A DNA stretch of 7,539 nucleotides from Haemophilus parainfluenzae. Lineage in GTDB: Bacteria; Pseudomonadota; Gammaproteobacteria; Enterobacterales; Pasteurellaceae. Every line of letters begins with the position of its first letter. The stretch's first letter is position 1. Below are positions 1 through 5,695 of this stretch, piece after piece. Where the stretch lies: positions 1-7,539 of the forward strand of contig JAGZRY010000074.1 in the NCBI GenBank assembly GCA_018381425.1, read 5' to 3'. Position numbers and translations under genes: made by a program. The notes beneath the pieces are model-generated. The model was not told where the DNA came from, ran no database searches, and was given only the letters and a program-made list of their open reading frames with translations.

Positions 1-62
1 ATTAACCAACTGAAGATAATTGCAACAGTAATTTTCTGGAATTTATTATTGATTATCTTCAT
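1..62 (-). CDS. potB: PotB, spermidine/putrescine ABC transporter permease (N-terminal 20 codons only)
   Basis: Only the start of this gene is in the window; it continues past the left edge. The ATG lies inside the last codons of potA in another frame, so the two genes overlap by 17 bases. A GGGAGG ribosome site lies 12 bases upstream of the ATG, inside potA. The visible peptide starts [15 protein letters not shown] and ends in a hydrophobic run (IIFSWL), as expected for the cytoplasmic tip and first membrane helix of a PotB permease. By family knowledge PotB and PotC form the inner-membrane channel energised by PotA, with PotD as the periplasmic polyamine-binding protein. The overlap suggests translational coupling to potA. 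The call rests on position after potA and this short peptide. Confidence 0.8.
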   Translation of the reverse strand, partial: MKIINNKFQKITVAIIFSWL

Positions 63-1161
63 CGTTGAGTACAACCTCCCAACCTTCGTGCCATGTAATA
101 CCTACACGTTGACCAACGCTGTGATCCATATGCGGGTCATCTTCGTTAAAGAATTCGCTCACTAATACGCGTTTACCGTTGTGATCAAATTCGACTGTAG
201 ACTCAAGTGTCATTCCTTTATAGGTACGATCCACAATGCGACCAATAATTGCATTTGAGTGCTCATTTTCATCAAGCTCTTCAATCACAATATCTTCCGG
301 GCGTAATAATACTTGTAGTTTTTGACCTTTTTCAGCAGAGATACTCGTGTGAATATCACATACGCGACCTTCTACGTTAGCAAGTAGTTCATCGTCAGAT
401 TTACGCTCAATCACAGTGGCATCAAATACGTTAATTTCACCGATGAAGCGAGCCACGAATAGGTTAGCTGGATCCTCATAAATTTCACGAGGTGAACCAT
501 CTTGTGCAATTTTACCTTTACGTAATAAAACGATACGATCAGACATGGTGATCGCTTCTTCTTGATCGTGAGTAACGAAAATAAAGGTAATGCCAAGTTG
601 ACGCTGTAATTGTTTAAGTTCGTTTTGCATTTGTTTACGTAACTTATAATCCAGCGCAGATAAAGATTCATCAAGTAGCAATACTTTTGGCTTATTCACA
701 ACAGCGCGAGCAATCGCGATACGTTGTTGCTGACCACCAGAAAGTTGAGCTGGTTTACGATCGGCCATTTCTTCTAATTGCACCATACGCAATGCATCCA
801 GAACGCGAGATTTAATTTCGCTTTCTGCCACTTTTTGCATACGTAAACCAAAAGCCACGTTATCAAAAATAGTCATATGCGGGAATAACGCATAACTCTG
901 GAATACGGTGTTAATGTGGCGTTTTTCTGCCGGAACATTAGTAATATCTTCACCGTCCAAAATAATATGACCTTCATCTAACTCTTCTAAACCCGCTAAT
1001 AAACGCAATACTGTAGTTTTACCACAGCCGGATGGGCCAAGAATTGTGACGAATTCACCGTTATTAATGGTTAGATTAAAATCATTAATAATTGTATTAG
1101 AACCATAGGATTTTTTGATTGAACGAAGCTCAATAATAGGCTTTTGAACCAGATTTTCCAC
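46..1161 (-). CDS. potA: PotA, ATPase of the spermidine/putrescine ABC importer
   Basis: PotA hydrolyses ATP on the cytoplasmic side of the inner membrane to drive polyamine uptake through PotB and PotC. With the GTG at 1161 the protein has 371 residues, the usual family length. All ABC motifs are intact: Walker [10 protein letters not shown] (about 42-50), Q-loop Gln88, signature LSGGQ (140-144), Walker B VLLLDES (Asp164, Glu165) and switch His198. A C-terminal TOBE-type regulatory domain follows from about residue 280. The frame stays open to a TTG at 1224, but the extra 21 residues ([10 protein letters not shown]...) look unlike PotA, and that TTG sits in a hairpin loop. The GTG begins VEN...KPIIELRS, which fits the [11 protein letters not shown] start I recall for H. 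influenzae PotA. An AGGGAG at 1175-1180 is 13 bases upstream, rather far. potA is the first gene of an operon continuing into potB and is divergent from pepT. Confidence 0.95.
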   Translation of the reverse strand: MENLVQKPIIELRSIKKSYGSNTIINDFNLTINNGEFVTILGPSGCGKTTVLRLLAGLEELDEGHIILDGEDITNVPAEKRHINTVFQSYALFPHMTIFDNVAFGLRMQKVAESEIKSRVLDALRMVQLEEMADRKPAQLSGGQQQRIAIARAVVNKPKVLLLDESLSALDYKLRKQMQNELKQLQRQLGITFIFVTHDQEEAITMSDRIVLLRKGKIAQDGSPREIYEDPANLFVARFIGEINVFDATVIERKSDDELLANVEGRVCDIHTSISAEKGQKLQVLLRPEDIVIEELDENEHSNAIIGRIVDRTYKGMTLESTVEFDHNGKRVLVSEFFNEDDPHMDHSVGQRVGITWHEGWEVVLNDEDNQ

Positions 1162-1217
1162 TAGCTTTGGTTTTCTCCCTAATTTCACCAATTTAATCGG
1201 TACTGAGTAGAAATGAA

Positions 1218-1236
1218 CCTGCAAAAATGATGCAGG
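1218..1236 (-). promoter_or_regulatory. Hairpin or operator in the potA leader
   Basis: CCTGCA at 1218-1223 and TGCAGG at 1231-1236 form a perfect 6-bp inverted repeat around a 7-base spacer, 57 to 75 bases upstream of the potA GTG. In the potA transcript it would be a small stem-loop. No U-tract follows it, so it is not a standard terminator. It could be an mRNA structure, a protein operator, or chance. Confidence 0.35.
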
Positions 1237-1328
1237 GGCGACATAAAATTGAATCGATATGATATAGCGAATTGTTAATGATGAAAAGGATTTAATCGAG
1301 TTTTTAGGAAAAATTTATCTAAAATTTG

Positions 1329-1337
1329 ACCGCACTT
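1329..1337 (-). repeat. DNA uptake sequence (USS)
   Basis: Perfect core AAGTGCGGT read on the minus strand, followed by AT-rich tracts (CAAATTTTAGATAAATTTTT) that fit the extended Haemophilus uptake consensus. It is intergenic and single, so it cannot form the hairpins seen at the other intergenic copies. Confidence 0.93.
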
Positions 1338-1368
1338 TTTTCAGAAAATTTTATAACTCTCCACTTTC

Positions 1369-1417
1369 TTGTTATATATCAAGAACTGTAACGAATTTTG
1401 GGATTAGACTAACGCGG
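1369..1417 (+). promoter_or_regulatory. Predicted class II FNR-dependent pepT promoter
   Basis: TTGTTATATATCAA at 1369-1382 matches the FNR consensus TTGAT-N4-ATCAA at 9 of 10 positions. It lies within a larger 20-base near-palindrome at 1366-1385 with arms TTCTTG and CAAGAA. A -10-like TAGACT at 1405-1410 predicts transcription from about 1417, which puts the FNR site centre at -41.5, the standard class II activating position. No good -35 hexamer is present, as expected where FNR replaces it. The leader would be about 21 bases, with AAGGAG at 1423-1428. In Salmonella, pepT is known to be induced anaerobically through FNR, which supports the reading. The start site is inferred, not observed. 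Confidence 0.7.
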
Positions 1418-1437
1418 ATATAAAGGAGAATCTTAAA

Positions 1438-2670
1438 ATGGAAGAACATTATAATGAATTATTACAGCGATTTTTAACTTATGTCGCATTTGATACGCAA
1501 TCTAAATCGTCTGCAAAACATTCGCCAAGTTCAGCAGGGCAAATGAAGTTAGCTTTGCACTTACAGAAAGAATTGATTGAACTTGGTTTACAAGCTGTCA
1601 ATGTGACTAAGCATGCCGTTGTCACGGCTTATTTACCCTCAAATCATCCTGATTTAACACACACAATTGGTTTTATTTCCCACCTTGATACCTCACCACA
1701 ATGCAGCGGTAAAAATGTTCAACCTGAAGTGATTGAAAATTATCGGGGAGGAGATATTGCGTTAGGTTTAGGAGAGGAGTTTATTAGTCCTGTGTATTAT
1801 CCATTTTTACATCAGCTTATTGGCAAAACCTTGATTGTGACAGATGGAACTACTTTACTTGGTGCGGATAATAAAGCCGGAATCGCAGAAATTATGACCG
1901 CACTTTCTGTATTACAACAGAAAAATATCCCGCATTGTAATATTCGAGTGGCATTTACGCCTGACGAAGAAATTGGTTTAGGAATGCATTATTTCCCATT
2001 GGATGATTTTCCTTGTGATTGGGCATATACCATTGATGGTGGGGAAGTGGGCGAGTTAGAGTATGAGAACTTTAATGCCGCAACCGCAAAAATTACCTTT
2101 AAAGGTCGGAGCATTCATCCTGGTTATGCTAAAAACAAATTAGTGAATGCGCTTACGTTAGCTTGTGAATTTCAACAAGGTTTTCCAAAAGATGATGTCC
2201 CTGAAAAAACATCGGGTAAAGAGGGTTTTTTCCATTTAGATGATTTTAAAGGGGATATTGAGAAAGTTGAGCTACATTATCTCATTCGAGATTTTGACCA
2301 AGCTAATTTTGAACAACGTAAAGCGTTTATTTATCAACTCGTAGAAAAATTTAATAGAGAGAAAAGTCTAAAAGATCCCGTAGTATGTGTTATTGAAGAC
2401 AGTTACAAAAATATGTATGACACAGTCAAAAATGTCCCACAGGCGATTAAGTTAGCTGATGCTGCAATGAAAGCTTGTGGTATTACACCAAATCATAAAC
2501 CAATACGTGGTGGAACGGATGGGGCATTTTTAGCAGAAAAAGGATTAGCTTGTCCAAATATCTTTACCGGTGGCTATAATTTCCATAGTAAACATGAATT
2601 AGTGACACTTGAAGGGATGGAAAAAGCTGTCGAAGTGGTTATAAAAATAGCAAACTGTAAAGATTTGTAA
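1438..2670 (+). CDS. pepT: Peptidase T (tripeptidase), M20B metallo-aminopeptidase
   Basis: PepT is a cytoplasmic zinc aminopeptidase that removes the N-terminal residue from tripeptides in the last steps of peptide breakdown. The 410-residue length is normal. Every active-site position is present, offset by four from the Salmonella/E. coli numbering as I recall it: metal ligands His82, Asp144, Glu178, Asp200 and His383, and catalytic Asp84 and Glu177. They lie in SHLDTSP, GADNKAG, PDEEIG, IDGGEVG and NFHSKHE. The dimerisation domain inserted between them includes RSIHPGYAKNKLVNA (from about 224). The ATG follows AAGGAG by nine bases, so the start is secure. It is a single-gene unit divergent from potA and convergent with gloC, and an FNR site upstream predicts anaerobic induction. 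An uptake sequence inside the gene encodes Thr154-Ala-Leu156. Confidence 0.97.
   Translation: MEEHYNELLQRFLTYVAFDTQSKSSAKHSPSSAGQMKLALHLQKELIELGLQAVNVTKHAVVTAYLPSNHPDLTHTIGFISHLDTSPQCSGKNVQPEVIENYRGGDIALGLGEEFISPVYYPFLHQLIGKTLIVTDGTTLLGADNKAGIAEIMTALSVLQQKNIPHCNIRVAFTPDEEIGLGMHYFPLDDFPCDWAYTIDGGEVGELEYENFNAATAKITFKGRSIHPGYAKNKLVNALTLACEFQQGFPKDDVPEKTSGKEGFFHLDDFKGDIEKVELHYLIRDFDQANFEQRKAFIYQLVEKFNREKSLKDPVVCVIEDSYKNMYDTVKNVPQAIKLADAAMKACGITPNHKPIRGGTDGAFLAEKGLACPNIFTGGYNFHSKHELVTLEGMEKAVEVVIKIANCKDL
1897..1905 (-). repeat. DNA uptake sequence inside pepT
   Basis: Perfect core AAGTGCGGT on the minus strand. In the pepT frame its complement reads ACC GCA CTT (Thr-Ala-Leu, residues 154-156), in the helix just after the metal-binding GADNKAG loop. 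The flanking AT tracts are weaker than at the intergenic copies. Confidence 0.93.
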
Positions 2671-2689
2671 ATTATTGTAAAGAAGAAGC

Positions 2690-2718
2690 TTGCATTTGTC
2701 AGAATATGTCAATATAAT
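2690..2718 (+). promoter_or_regulatory. Candidate sigma-70 promoter after pepT
   Basis: TTGCAT at 2690-2695 and a perfect TATAAT at 2713-2718 are separated by 17 bases. The -35 element matches the consensus at only three positions. The predicted start is about 2724-2726, 54-56 bases past the pepT stop codon. It points at the terminator at 2791-2818, with no open reading frame between. Confidence 0.5.
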
Positions 2719-2723
2719 CGTTA

Positions 2724-2818
2724 GCGTTTTATCGAGATTCCTTTGATAAAGCTAAACTTTAGAGATTTTATTCATAAATTCCTTTTTGGTGCTCCTAAGA
2801 AATTAGGAGCTTTTTTTT
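2724..2818 (+). ncRNA. Candidate intergenic small RNA, about 95 nt
   Basis: Not a family I recognise. The stretch from the predicted promoter start to the terminator has the layout of an Hfq-type small RNA. A 5' hairpin comes first: TTAGC 2721-2725 pairs with 2751-2755 and TTTATC 2728-2733 with 2745-2750, around an 11-base loop. Then comes an unpaired U-rich stretch (about 2756-2790) and a strong terminator ending in eight T residues. ATTCCTTT occurs twice, in the hairpin loop (2737-2744) and in the unpaired stretch (2778-2785). Its complement AAAGGAAT resembles a ribosome-binding site, so it could be a targeting seed. No start codon with a usable frame is present. The predicted start falls two or three bases inside the hairpin's outer arm, a weak point. 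The alternative is simply the pepT 3' untranslated region, or a small RNA processed from it. Confidence 0.42.
2791..2818 (+). terminator. Rho-independent terminator (plus strand)
   Basis: GCTCCTAA (2791-2798) pairs perfectly with TTAGGAGC (2803-2810) around a GAAA loop, followed by eight T residues (2811-2818). It ends plus-strand transcripts from pepT and from any small RNA promoter upstream. The minus-strand side has no U-tract, so it should not stop gloC transcripts coming the other way. Confidence 0.92.
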
Positions 2819-2835
2819 ACCCTAAATTCAGATCT

Positions 2836-3465
2836 TTACTTTAAAAACGGATTGCTTCGTTTTTCTTGTCCAATAGTTGTATAAGGGCCATGTCCTGCAA
2901 TAATTACCATATCATCATTTAATGTAAATAATTTATTCTTGATTGATGAGATCAATGTATAAAAATCTCCACGAGGGAAGTCTGTACGACCAATACTGTT
3001 TTGGAAAAGGACATCGCCAGTAAAAGCAATATTTTTTTCATGTTCAATAAAACCAATGTGGCCAGGTGTATGACCAGGAAGATGAAGAATTTCAAAGGTA
3101 AATGTACCAATTTGAATTTTTTCACCTTCTTGATTAAACCAGCGATCAGGTGTAAATGCAGAAATATAAGGTAAACTAAACTGCTGAGCTTGTTGTGGTA
3201 GACTTTCAAACAGAAAGCGATCTTCTTCCTGTGAGCCCCATATTTCAATATTAAAATGATCACGAATCGCTTCAGCAGCCCCTACATGATCAAGATGTCC
3301 ATGCGTTAATAAGACTGCTTTTAGGTTTAATTCTAATTCCTCAATACGTTGAATAAGTTTTTCCGCATTGCCACCAGGATCGATAATCGCTGCATTTTTT
3401 TCATCATCCCAAATAAGAGAGCAATTTTGCTGAAAGGCTGTAACTGGAATAATTTCAATATTCAT
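2836..3465 (-). CDS. gloC: GloC (YcbL), glyoxalase-II-type metallo-beta-lactamase-fold hydrolase
   Basis: This cytoplasmic thioesterase family splits S-D-lactoylglutathione to D-lactate and glutathione, the second step of methylglyoxal detoxification. The 209 residues form one metallo-beta-lactamase domain with all metal ligands: THGHLDH (His55, His57, Asp59, His60), LPGHTPGH (His132), FTGD (Asp151) and AGHGP (His192). It lacks the C-terminal substrate-binding domain of classical GloB, which marks the short YcbL/GloC type. The ATG at 3465 follows AAGGA by six bases, so the start is secure. It sits 64 bases after mepK, in the E. coli order ldtD-mepK-gloC, but an uptake-sequence hairpin lies between them. 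Only 28 bases separate that hairpin from the ATG. Its substrate in this organism is inferred from the family; other thioesters are possible. Confidence 0.92.
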   Translation of the reverse strand: MNIEIIPVTAFQQNCSLIWDDEKNAAIIDPGGNAEKLIQRIEELELNLKAVLLTHGHLDHVGAAEAIRDHFNIEIWGSQEEDRFLFESLPQQAQQFSLPYISAFTPDRWFNQEGEKIQIGTFTFEILHLPGHTPGHIGFIEHEKNIAFTGDVLFQNSIGRTDFPRGDFYTLISSIKNKLFTLNDDMVIIAGHGPYTTIGQEKRSNPFLK

Positions 3466-3488
3466 CTTTTTTCCTTATCGTTGATAAC

Positions 3489-3511
3489 AAAAAACCGCAC
3501 TAAAGTGCGGT
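3489..3511 (-). terminator. Terminator after mepK made from paired uptake sequences
   Basis: On the minus strand ACCGCACT and AGTGCGGT (3504-3511 and 3494-3501) form a perfect 8-bp inverted repeat with a 2-base centre, realistically a 7-bp stem with a 4-base loop, followed by six T residues. It lies 18 bases after the mepK stop codon. One arm is a full uptake core (3503-3511); the other differs at the ninth base. It may stop mepK transcripts fully or only partly, since gloC follows closely. Confidence 0.85.
3503..3511 (+). repeat. DNA uptake sequence, one arm of the mepK terminator
   Basis: Perfect core AAGTGCGGT on the plus strand, preceded by the favoured A and followed by AT-rich tracts (CTAAAATTAAACTGTTTTT) that fit the extended consensus. 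The opposite arm at 3493-3501 is a one-mismatch copy on the other strand. Confidence 0.92.
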
Positions 3512-3529
3512 CTAAAATTAAACTGTTTT

Positions 3530-4090
3530 TCATGCACCACGCCATGTTCTTACAGGGCCAGTATCCACGTGAATAAAATTACTATACGGATAATATCCTA
3601 CACCACCGCTATCAAGATTTTCAGCCGCTTGGCGTAACCTTGCTAAAGGTACACCTGGGATTTTAAAATCAATCGCTTGGCCTTTAATATGATAGCTGTT
3701 GCTTGCTACGTCCCGACTTTGTCTACGGCGCATGGCATTTGTCTCAGCACTACGATAGCCACAAATTACATCAATCTGTGCAGTGCGTAAACCTAAATTA
3801 CTTTGTAAATGATAAAACTTCATAAAGAGATTCGGATCCATTCGGCGTACTTGGTCTGTACGGCGATCTCTCATGAAGTAATCAAGTTTACCAAGTAGTG
3901 AACGATTAAATCCGGTCGTTGCAGAGAACTCACCGCTTAATCGTTCATTGGTGTTGACATTATAGAAACTGAGAATGCGAGGTTTAGGGGTAGAGACCAT
4001 CGCTAACACCGTACTCGGCATCATACTTGCGCCTAAAACGATGCCGCCTAATGAAAGCCATTTACGACGATTTTTGTCAATATTACCCAT
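3530..4090 (-). CDS. mepK: MepK (YcbK), Tat-exported peptidoglycan endopeptidase, M15/DUF882 family
   Basis: E. coli MepK is a periplasmic zinc endopeptidase that cuts mDAP-mDAP (3-3) peptidoglycan cross-links, the product of LD-transpeptidases. This 186-residue protein begins with a twin-arginine signal: NRRKWLSL at residues 7-14, a hydrophobic stretch, and STVLA before a likely cleavage after Ala30. The mature protein starts near STPKPRIL, as in E. coli YcbK. The zinc-site residues are visible: His134 and Asp141 in SYHIKGQAIDF and His174 in NFIHVDTG. GYRSAETN (111-118) is also typical. The ATG at 4090 has only a weak ribosome site (AAGAGA), but the Tat signal fixes the start. ldtD ends 74 bases upstream, with no terminator evident between them, so the two are probably co-transcribed. 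Export through Tat suggests folding and metal loading before secretion. Confidence 0.93.
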   Translation of the reverse strand: MGNIDKNRRKWLSLGGIVLGASMMPSTVLAMVSTPKPRILSFYNVNTNERLSGEFSATTGFNRSLLGKLDYFMRDRRTDQVRRMDPNLFMKFYHLQSNLGLRTAQIDVICGYRSAETNAMRRRQSRDVASNSYHIKGQAIDFKIPGVPLARLRQAAENLDSGGVGYYPYSNFIHVDTGPVRTWRGA

Positions 4091-4164
4091 TTTATAGTCT
4101 CTTTTACTACCTATCTTTCATTCTAGACAATTTTTGTATTAAAAAGTTCTAGTGTAAACCATTT

Positions 4165-5634
4165 TTAAAGGTATTTTTTTACAACCGCCCAGTCAATATC
4201 ATTAAAAGTCGCTGCATCATCGTATTTATAAATATCTGGTAAAACTTGTGTTTGACCGTTTTCCACCCATGCAGTTACATAATATAAGAATACGGGGTCA
4301 TTTGTACGAATGTTAGCAGACGTTGTTTTCTTACTTTCTAAAACACCGCGTTTTTTATCTTCTGACCAGCCGGCTTCTTGTAACAGAATAGAGGCAAGTT
4401 GATCAGATTTTTCTACACGCACACAACCTGAGCTTAATGCACGATCTTTTTTGCTGAATAAGCTATGATTTGGTGTATCGTGAAGATAAATTGCATCAGA
4501 GCTTGGCATATTAAATTTATAGTTACCTAATGCACTGTCACCAGCTGCTTGACGGATTCGATACGGGAATTTATCACCAATACTACTCCAATTAATCGAG
4601 TAAGGATCAATAGTGTTACCTTTGCTATCTAAAATAGAGTAGTTGTGTGCTGCTGCATAGCCAGGGTCACGTTTTAATTTCGGTAAAATATCTTCATTAA
4701 TTAAGCGTGTAGGGGCATTCCAAGGCGGATTAACAACCACATTGCTCAAACGGCTGTACATTACTGGTGTACGACGTTCATTTTTCCCTACAATAACGCG
4801 TGATTCTAAAATTGCTTTACCATCACGATAATATTTCAATTGATAGCTTGGAATATTAACAAAGATTCCATTTTCAAAATCTGGAATAACACGTAAACGT
4901 TGTGCATTAAGGGCAAGTTTTTTACCCATTGCAGAAATACCTGAAGCTGAAATCATTGATAGGAGTGCTTGTACGGTTTCACGGTATAAACGATTATGGT
5001 TAGATAATCCGTTTACAAAACCAGAAACAGCATCGTTTTTAACCGCACTTTGCCATTGGTCAATAATTTCTTGATTTGGTAATTCCGGTTTGTAAGCATT
5101 CGTTGCATATAACCAACGTTGTGCTTGTTGATTTACGTTCTTGCTGTAATACAAGTAATCAAGGAAAGCATCACTTAACAACACATCGTAGGTGAGGCCG
5201 CCAGTTTTTTCAGCGTTATGTAAATTGATTAATGATTGCGCCGAACGTTTAGAAATACCAGACGCTACCATTGCTGCATATTCGCGTAGGAATTGTTTTT
5301 CTGCAGCCTTGTCTTTCCACATCAACTCATATTTATTATCAGCATATAATTTTGCCAAAATTGGTTTGAACTGTAGATTCTGTTCGCCAATTTCATGCGT
5401 TAATGACATCTCTAGCATGGTTTGCTTTTCAGCTGCTAGGCGAGCTTGGTCTTCTTTGATTTCCGCTTCAAGTTTTGCACGCTCTTCAGGGCTTAATTTA
5501 GACATATCCACGCCTTTATTTTCGGCTTGTTGAGGTTGCCCAACTGTTTTAGCCCATTCAGCTAACGCACAACCTGACGTCATCATTGATAATGATAAGA
5601 CTAATGTGCTTAATTTCATTGTTCCTTTTAACAT
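4165..5634 (-). CDS. ldtD: LdtD/YcbB-family LD-transpeptidase (YkuD domain)
   Basis: LdtD forms mDAP-mDAP (3-3) cross-links in the periplasm. From the ATG at 5634 it has 489 residues. The YkuD domain starts near VNIPSYQLKYY and holds VVVNPPWN. The catalytic signature runs from YLHDTPNH (His385) to SSGCVRV (nucleophile Cys404, Arg406), so it should be active. The N-terminus is an export signal with either a weak lipobox (TSGC, Cys22) or a signal peptidase I site (ALA before Glu26). A charged helical stretch follows (about 42-80). I chose ATG 5634 because AAAGG lies seven bases upstream. The frame stays open to a GTG at 5673, but that lies in the prc terminator and adds non-signal residues. It is shorter than E. 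coli LdtD (about 615 residues), and no peptidoglycan-binding repeat is recognisable. mepK follows after 74 bases. An uptake sequence encodes Ser-Ala-Val near residue 197. Confidence 0.93.
   Translation of the reverse strand: MLKGTMKLSTLVLSLSMMTSGCALAEWAKTVGQPQQAENKGVDMSKLSPEERAKLEAEIKEDQARLAAEKQTMLEMSLTHEIGEQNLQFKPILAKLYADNKYELMWKDKAAEKQFLREYAAMVASGISKRSAQSLINLHNAEKTGGLTYDVLLSDAFLDYLYYSKNVNQQAQRWLYATNAYKPELPNQEIIDQWQSAVKNDAVSGFVNGLSNHNRLYRETVQALLSMISASGISAMGKKLALNAQRLRVIPDFENGIFVNIPSYQLKYYRDGKAILESRVIVGKNERRTPVMYSRLSNVVVNPPWNAPTRLINEDILPKLKRDPGYAAAHNYSILDSKGNTIDPYSINWSSIGDKFPYRIRQAAGDSALGNYKFNMPSSDAIYLHDTPNHSLFSKKDRALSSGCVRVEKSDQLASILLQEAGWSEDKKRGVLESKKTTSANIRTNDPVFLYYVTAWVENGQTQVLPDIYKYDDAATFNDIDWAVVKKYL
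5042..5050 (-). repeat. DNA uptake sequence inside ldtD
   Basis: Perfect core AAGTGCGGT on the minus strand, which is the coding strand of ldtD. It is read AGT GCG GTT (Ser-Ala-Val) within QSAVKN, in a non-catalytic region upstream of the YkuD domain. Confidence 0.93.
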
Positions 5635-5666
5635 TGCTGTACCTTTAAAAATATTCATAAAAAATA

Positions 5667-5675
5667 ACCGCACTT
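5667..5675 (-). repeat. DNA uptake sequence, distal arm of the prc terminator
   Basis: Perfect core AAGTGCGGT on the minus strand, followed by TTATTTTTTATGAATATTTT, a very good match to the extended AT-tract consensus. In this copy the terminator U-tract and the uptake-sequence AT-tract are the same bases. Confidence 0.93.
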
Positions 5676-5695
5676 CAGTTTTTTTTTATCTGCTA

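Larger units (their letters stand above)
1162..1437. other. Divergent potA-pepT regulatory region
   Basis: This 276-base AT-rich stretch separates the divergent starts of potA and pepT and carries no credible gene of its own. From left to right it holds the potA ribosome site, a hairpin in the potA leader (1218-1236), an uptake sequence (1329-1337), and an FNR-type site with the inferred pepT promoter (1369-1417). I found no convincing sigma-70 promoter for potA; several poor AT-rich matches lie between about 1245 and 1300 on the minus strand. Confidence 0.75.

Noticed and set aside
1162..1224. N-terminal extension of PotA starting at TTG 1224
   Set aside because: The added residues are unlike PotA, the TTG lies in a hairpin loop without a ribosome site, and the GTG at 1161 gives the family length.
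1253..1270. ATCGATATGATATAGCGA as an operator for potA
   Set aside because: The symmetry is imperfect and made mostly of AT alternation; it matches no binding site I know and is probably background.
3349..3576. Plus-strand open frame of 75 codons across the gloC start and mepK end
   Set aside because: It runs through the gloC ribosome site and the mepK terminator hairpin, has no ribosome site of its own, and resembles no protein I know.
4091..4164. Separate promoter or terminator between ldtD and mepK
   Set aside because: A TTTACA-like element and AT-rich arms are present, but no correctly spaced -10 element and no stable stem with a U-tract could be found.
5192..5533. Open frame on the plus strand opposite ldtD
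   Set aside because: It lies wholly antisense to a clear LdtD gene, has Cys/Ser-rich composition typical of a reverse-strand shadow, and no recognisable domain.
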